DNA of 64,000 bases from Paenibacillus aceris (GTDB taxonomy: Bacteria > Bacillota > Bacilli > Paenibacillales > NBRC-103111). Location: NCBI RefSeq assembly GCF_017874035.1, contig NZ_JAGGKV010000023.1, positions 1-64,000 of the forward strand, read 5' to 3'. Under the pieces are notes generated by a model, which saw only the letters and a program-made list of their open reading frames with translations, did no database searches and had not been told where the DNA came from. Shown one piece after another: positions 60,011-64,000 of the stretch (position 1 is the stretch's first letter; every line of letters begins with the position of its first letter). The position numbers and the translations under genes were made by a program.

Positions 60011-60733
60011 CTACATCTCCCCTCCTGTCGATACCGCTTCATCTTGTGGGGGGAGATGTCCATCTTTTTCTATAGTGTCTGAGGTAAGTACTCCGTTCTC
60101 CAAGTACCAAAACCGATTCGCCACCCTCTTGGCTTGATCCTGCTCGTGAGTCACCCATATCAACGCGACCCCCTTATCTTCCCGCCACTTCTTCAGTGTT
60201 GCTTCCACCGCCAGCTTACTTTGTGCATCCAGCGCAGAAGACACTTCATCAAGCAACAGAATGTCGGATTCCAACAGCATCGACCGCACAAGTTGAATAC
60301 GCTGCTTCTGCCCGCCGGACAGCGCAGCCGCATCTTGAGACCAATCGAGTTCCCCAAGCCCTACCTCATCTATCAATTTCGCTGCTAGTTTTTGATCAAA
60401 CTTTCGATGATGAAGTTTACTCACCAACGTTAAGTTATCTTCAATCGTTCCCGGCACCAATGCCGGTTGTTGAGGAACATAGCAGACTTTTTTACGCCAT
60501 TCGCAAGGTCCCCAGGCGGATACAGACCGTCCATGCAAAGCTAAACAATCGCTATGATCGCCTTCTAATGAGGCTAGAACCCGCAATAGCGTGCTCTTCC
60601 CATGTCCGGAAGGCCCTTGAATCGCGATTGAATCTTTTAACCTGACTTCCATATTTAATTCCTTAAATAAATGGGATGCCCCTCCGCTTGGATGTTTCTT
60701 AGTTAAATTTTTTACAACAAGCAAAGACTGCAA
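60011..60733 (-). CDS. fetA: FetA/YbbL-like ABC transporter ATPase
   Basis: A 240-residue ATPase: Walker A GPSGHGKSTLLRV near residue 38, CYVPQQPALVPGTIEDNL (Q-loop), signature LSGGQKQRIQLVRSML, Walker B ILLLDEVSSALDAQSK and switch WVTHEQ. The short, single-domain layout and the Q-loop phrase fit the YbbL/FetA group. It is first of the two-gene operon. Confidence 0.9.
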   Translation of the reverse strand: MQSLLVVKNLTKKHPSGGASHLFKELNMEVRLKDSIAIQGPSGHGKSTLLRVLASLEGDHSDCLALHGRSVSAWGPCEWRKKVCYVPQQPALVPGTIEDNLTLVSKLHHRKFDQKLAAKLIDEVGLGELDWSQDAAALSGGQKQRIQLVRSMLLESDILLLDEVSSALDAQSKLAVEATLKKWREDKGVALIWVTHEQDQAKRVANRFWYLENGVLTSDTIEKDGHLPPQDEAVSTGGEM

Positions 60734-60854
60734 AATCTTTCACTCCTAAATGATCTGATGAATGATTGTTCTAGTATATCATAGCCAGGTCTTTTGCAAG
60801 CAATGTCATTTGGCGTGCGGTTAGAGGCATCAAATCAAAGAGACCCTCTGCAGT

Positions 60855-61520
60855 TCATGGCATATATACCGTTTTTAAATGCTGTAGATTCCAACCTACT
60901 CTATCGCCTTGGGCATTGATAAGTTCTACGAAATTATTATCTGCTTTTTGAAGTAAGCCCATTTTATTCGTATGATCCCCCAGATCGAAAACAACTAGTT
61001 TTCCTTCCAGCTTTTTGCATTGCTCTTCGAATGATTTAGATAAAGTAATCTGAGTTGGGCTTACAGGAAGTAATTGGTTGCTAAGTGAATAGGGAGTAAG
61101 GTTAGATTGATAAGGAATTAACCATTTCAAATGGTTCATAGATACGAACATCGTTTTGTAGACCGGCGAATAGAAGACGAAGTAGTCATTCATAATACTC
61201 GTTAAATAGCCATGAATCGTTTTATTTCCCGTCACATAAATTTCTACAAATCTCCCCTTGGCATTTGTTAATATTTTCCGAAATGAGAGGTTCTCCGTTT
61301 GATAATCAATGGAAGCATTTGAAGGTTCGGTTATTTCCCCGCTAGATTGTGCGTCAAAAATGACATTTTGCACATGAACTAAAGGGATGTAAAAGAATCT
61401 TTGTTCATTTGCGAGGACCATCAGATCCAGCCCCAAATCAATTAACCTCCCTTCACAAACCGTATTGCCTGAAATCTCAACGATCACTTGTTTACCAACA
61501 AATTGTTCAAGAACGCGCAT
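60855..61520 (-). CDS. Triple Sm-like (DUF2642-type) repeat protein
   Basis: About 221 residues from the ATG after AGGAGGTCGATCG. Three similar beta-barrel units are seen: VGKQVIVEISGNTVCEGRLIDL (near residue 6), KGRFVEIYVTGNKTIHGYLTSI (near 85) and EGKLVVFDLGDHTNKMGLLQ (near 170). Each is followed by a 'NYFVxx...I/VxxxxVxxV' strand pattern. DUF2642-type single units occur in spore-coat and small cytosolic proteins of bacilli. The function of a triple version is unknown. It follows the ArsB-like gene by 30 nt on the same strand. Confidence 0.72.
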   Translation of the reverse strand: MRVLEQFVGKQVIVEISGNTVCEGRLIDLGLDLMVLANEQRFFYIPLVHVQNVIFDAQSSGEITEPSNASIDYQTENLSFRKILTNAKGRFVEIYVTGNKTIHGYLTSIMNDYFVFYSPVYKTMFVSMNHLKWLIPYQSNLTPYSLSNQLLPVSPTQITLSKSFEEQCKKLEGKLVVFDLGDHTNKMGLLQKADNNFVELINAQGDRVGWNLQHLKTVYMP

Positions 61521-61550
61521 ACGATCGACCTCCTGTCTCATTTTTCCGTA

Positions 61551-62888
61551 CTAAAAGATCCATGATACCCAAAATGCCAGGATGATTAAGGTGAAAATGA
61601 CGGTGATCGGAATAACGACTGCTGTCACTTTTAAATACTGGCCCCAGGATAGTTTTACTTTGCCTTTCTTAAGCAGATGCATCCACATCATCGTAGCCAA
61701 TGTTCCGATAGGCAATAGAAGTGAACCCATATCACTGCCGATTACACTCGCTAGATACGCAATTTTTAACGTAACAGGGTCAAGACCCATATTCGTCAAG
61801 GTTAAGGTTCCTACCATCAGAGCCGGGTGGTTATTGAATAAATTGGATAAAACCGATAGCAGAATCCCCATCATGACACTTGCCTGAAGCAGACTGCCAG
61901 TAACGATTGGTTGAAGGAGCTGGGTGAGCCACTTCGTGAGCCCGATATTATGCAAACCGAATATAATTACATACATACTGAAGGCGAAAATGAGGATATA
62001 CCATGGCGTTTTTTTGATCATATCTACCGGAGAAATTCTCAATAAGTACCAACGCCATCCTAGTAGGAATGCAGAACCAATAACGGCCATCAATGGCACA
62101 GGAAAATGAATGTAAGATGCGACAAAAAGACTTATACGTACGCAGAACACAAAAATTAAAATATTTCGCATTAATTTGGTAGAATTCTTTTTCCCACTTT
62201 GCGCTGAGTCGTCTTCTAATGGATGCGTTTGACTCAAGGCTATTTTCATAGTTGGAAGTTGACGAGGCAGGACGCGATAAAAACTAGCGAATAGAAGAAA
62301 CGATAGAAGGACAAGCCCCAGCGTAGCAGGAATAAACATCATAGCAGTATGCATGTAGAGGTCCATATGAACAATCTTTAACGCAATTAAATTCACTATA
62401 TTACTAACGCCAATAGGTGCACTAGATGCTGTTGCGATTAAGGCTCCTGATAGTAGGTAAGGTATTTTTTGATGGTTTTTGAGGCCTAATTTATGAAGCA
62501 GCATGAGTAAAATAGGGGTTGTAATTAAGATGCTTCCATCATTATTAACAAAAAGCGTCATAAGAAAGCAAAATAAATTCGTTAGCCAGAAAAGACGGAT
62601 ACCGGAGCCTCTTGACCTCTCCAATAGCTTTTCGGCTGACCATTGAAAAAAACCAAAGCTTTCTATTACAATGGCCATCACGATCGTTGCCATAATCGTT
62701 ACGGCTGCTCCGCCGATGGTTTCGGCGATCTGACCTAAATCAGATAAAGAAACGCTGCCGCAAAGGAGGATGGCCGCAGCTCCGACAGAGGCAGGAATCG
62801 CTTCATTGACAGTAGGCCGCAAGAAGATAAAAGTGATCGTGAATATAAAAGTTAATATGGTTATAGGTATCATGAAGTCTTGTAACAT
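61551..62888 (-). CDS. ArsB/NhaD-like ion transporter (SLC13 superfamily)
   Basis: A 445-residue membrane protein with about eleven helices. MTLFVNNDGSILITTPILLMLLHKLGLK, SSAPIGVSNIVNLIALKIV and LFNNHPALMVGTLTLTNMGLD are the ArsB/YdfA motifs, with Asn-rich re-entrant loops. It may extrude arsenite (alone, driven by the membrane potential) or another anion. No ArsR/ArsC gene is next to it, so an arsenic role is uncertain. The adjacent Sm-like gene is probably co-transcribed. Confidence 0.85.
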   Translation of the reverse strand: MLQDFMIPITILTFIFTITFIFLRPTVNEAIPASVGAAAILLCGSVSLSDLGQIAETIGGAAVTIMATIVMAIVIESFGFFQWSAEKLLERSRGSGIRLFWLTNLFCFLMTLFVNNDGSILITTPILLMLLHKLGLKNHQKIPYLLSGALIATASSAPIGVSNIVNLIALKIVHMDLYMHTAMMFIPATLGLVLLSFLLFASFYRVLPRQLPTMKIALSQTHPLEDDSAQSGKKNSTKLMRNILIFVFCVRISLFVASYIHFPVPLMAVIGSAFLLGWRWYLLRISPVDMIKKTPWYILIFAFSMYVIIFGLHNIGLTKWLTQLLQPIVTGSLLQASVMMGILLSVLSNLFNNHPALMVGTLTLTNMGLDPVTLKIAYLASVIGSDMGSLLLPIGTLATMMWMHLLKKGKVKLSWGQYLKVTAVVIPITVIFTLIILAFWVSWIF

Positions 62889-63140
62889 CTAGCACTACCT
62901 CTTTTCAATAAAATAATCGGATCACAGAACTAATCTGAGAATCTCTTAGCAAGTTTAGTTAGGTGAAATGATGCTATCGCTATTTCGCCTCCCACTATAA
63001 ATGTCATGTAGATTCACTTGTAGTATATGTTCAAATGACAGAGAGGGGACTAGCCGTTTATACTATCTCTATAATTTTCCGCTAGTTCCCGTCCATTAAT
63101 TTACTAATTTTGAAAATAGCAAAATCCCAAAAAGAAAGTG
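62889..63140. repeat. Non-coding region with palindromic elements
   Basis: There is no gene here. GGGACTAGC (63045-63053) and GCTAGTTCCC (63081-63090) can pair. GAAATAGCG is seen on the minus strand at 62987-62979. The words resemble those in the repeat region at 21290-21445, which suggests a dispersed intergenic element family. It also holds the promoter region of the ArsB-like gene. Confidence 0.4.
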
Positions 63141-63141
63141 C

Positions 63142-63174
63142 AAAAAACCAGCAAACGCAATGGTTTGCCGGTTT
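63142..63174 (-). terminator. Terminator of the GH105 gene
   Basis: AAACCAGCAAAC (63145-63156) pairs with GTTTGCCGGTTT (63163-63174), one A-C mismatch; on the minus strand TTTTTTG follows. It lies 17 nt after the stop codon. Confidence 0.88.
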
Positions 63175-63190
63175 ATCTCAATCTATTTTA

Positions 63191-64000
63191 TCATCTGGAT
63201 TCAAGTCCGCCCAATGTCGAAACATGCTTCCGCAGCTTCATCGCCTCAATGCCGGCCAACAGCACGATGCCGATACCATGCGTATCGTTCAACTGCCACG
63301 ACAGCTGGTCCTTATAATACAGCCTATTAAACGAATAGCCCGAGCCCCGGCAAACGCCGTACACATTGCCATGTTTGTCGATCGCATAGCGCGACAAGCC
63401 GTCCCAACCCTTCAGCACGGCCTCCACATACAGGGCTGCTTCTTCCAGCCAGCCGAACCGGACGCCTCTGGCGAACGCGTAGATGAACATCGAGGTGCAG
63501 GAAGCCTCCGCATATGATTCCGGATCTGTCAGCACTTGATGCCATAATCCCTGAATCCCTTGTAAACGTCTGTAACCTTGGCACAGCTCGCTGAAAAAGG
63601 CTAAGAGCGCCGGTCGCTCTGAATGCTCCGCCGGCATTACAGCCAGCAGTTCTGTTAACGAAAACAGCACCCAGCCGTTACCCCGTCCCCAAGGCACGCC
63701 ATTTCCTTTGCCGAACTTAAAATCGTAAACATGATGCATAATGCCTTGTTCGGGGATGAACATCAGCTTTTTATACTGTAAAAACTGCTTCGCCGCATCA
63801 TTCAGATACGCTAGGTCGCCGGTAAGCTCATAATATTTGCTGAGAAATGGCGTGCTCATGTATAAATCGTCACACCAGACCGTGTCCTTCATAAAATCGG
63901 TCGTCCCCCGCGTCCGGTACAAAGTCCCCTCCTCAAGGCGACTCTGTTCCCGCGAGATGTAATGGGCAATGCGTTCGGCTGCCGCCTCTGCGCCTGCAAG
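63191..64000 (-). CDS. GH105/GH88 unsaturated rhamnogalacturonyl hydrolase (partial)
   Basis: The frame is open through the right edge (upstream codons read LAGAEAAAERIAHYISREQ), so the first part of the gene is missing. The visible 270 residues are YteR-like: VWCDDLYMSTPFLSKYYELTG with the catalytic-site Asp, FKFGKGNGVPWGRGNGWVLFSLTEL, and SYAEASCTSMFIYAFARGV. These enzymes remove the 4,5-unsaturated uronic acid from pectin-derived disaccharides in the cytoplasm. With the GH35 and binding-protein operons in the window, it supports a plant-polysaccharide-degrading lifestyle. Confidence 0.93.
   Translation of the reverse strand, partial: LAGAEAAAERIAHYISREQSRLEEGTLYRTRGTTDFMKDTVWCDDLYMSTPFLSKYYELTGDLAYLNDAAKQFLQYKKLMFIPEQGIMHHVYDFKFGKGNGVPWGRGNGWVLFSLTELLAVMPAEHSERPALLAFFSELCQGYRRLQGIQGLWHQVLTDPESYAEASCTSMFIYAFARGVRFGWLEEAALYVEAVLKGWDGLSRYAIDKHGNVYGVCRGSGYSFNRLYYKDQLSWQLNDTHGIGIVLLAGIEAMKLRKHVSTLGGLESR

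Noticed and set aside
63110-63517. A plus-strand frame at the right end
   Set aside because: It is antisense to the clearly identified GH105 gene and covers that gene's terminator.
1-64000. CRISPR arrays, insertion sequences, prophage genes, tRNAs
   Set aside because: No regularly spaced direct repeats, transposase or integrase motifs, or cloverleaf-like sequences were noticed on reading either strand.

Overview
The window looks like a chromosomal segment of a spore-forming, low-to-mid GC Firmicute, most likely Paenibacillus or a close relative. The evidence is an alpha/beta small acid-soluble spore protein, two YheC/YheD-type ATP-grasp spore-coat-associated proteins, a BcrC-type PAP2 phosphatase, several YesM/YesN and LplB/YtcP/LipO style transport-regulation modules, strong AGGAGG ribosome binding sites with occasional TTG/GTG starts, and B. 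subtilis-like Zur boxes. No phage, insertion sequence, CRISPR array or tRNA was seen. The left edge is the promoter and boxA leader of an rRNA operon that runs leftwards out of the window.

Layout. 1-377: rRNA operon promoters (minus strand). 378-2886: a GNAT acetyltransferase, then hflX preceded by an attenuator with a 12-codon upstream ORF and an intrinsic terminator, then a spore SASP. 2884-12052: a membrane AraC regulator divergent from a carbohydrate ABC transporter (two permeases, lipoprotein), a Gfo/Idh/MocA oxidoreductase and a GH35 beta-galactosidase. 12051-15113: small genes, a LysR/SDR divergent pair and a decayed gene remnant. 15264-21262: a zinc-starvation island with four Zur-box-like sites, covering znuCBA, a COG0523 metallochaperone GTPase, a YraQ-type permease with an eight-His loop and its TIGR03943 partner. 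21531-24117: formaldehyde-fixing hxlAB, an HxlR-like regulator and an SDR. 24311-26640: YheC/D, DedA and a secreted NlpC/P60 hydrolase. 26654-33472: an envelope-stress module (secreted protein, ABC transporter, two-component system, GT28 lipid glycosyltransferase, PAP2 phosphatase). 33566-37994: two OmpR-type two-component systems placed head to head. 38024-43736: YheC/D and a six-gene operon (polar amino-acid ABC transporter, nitrilase-family hydrolase, TSUP exporter, YhcH protein) divergent from a PucR regulator. 45585-59082: a large sugar/sugar-acid locus, described below. 59253-62888: FetAB-like transporter, a triple Sm-like protein and an ArsB-like permease. 63191-64000: the start of a GH105 pectin/rhamnogalacturonan hydrolase, cut by the right edge.

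The 45.6-59.1 kb locus is the most coherent system. An ABC importer (lipoprotein plus two permeases) is followed by a second solute-binding lipoprotein placed directly before yesM/yesN-type genes, and then by an oxidative operon of two SDR dehydrogenases, a TIM-barrel isomerase, a YjhG/YagF-type aldonate dehydratase and a fumarylacetoacetase-family hydrolase. That gene set fits a non-phosphorylating route from sugar to aldonate to 2-keto-3-deoxyaldonate to 2,4-diketo acid and then pyruvate plus a C2/C3 acid. The transporter and catabolic operons both carry a nearly identical element of about 39 bp, exactly 20 nt upstream of a TATAAT, probably the YesN-type activator site. The transporter promoter also has a consensus catabolite-responsive element at the start point.

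The second notable system is the hflX leader. A Shine-Dalgarno, a 12-residue peptide containing an Arg-Val-Arg motif, a competing long-range pairing and a perfect 12-bp terminator just before hflX together suggest ribosome-stalling control of an antibiotic-resistance type HflX. All functional calls rest on reading motifs, spacing and context by eye; no database search was run.
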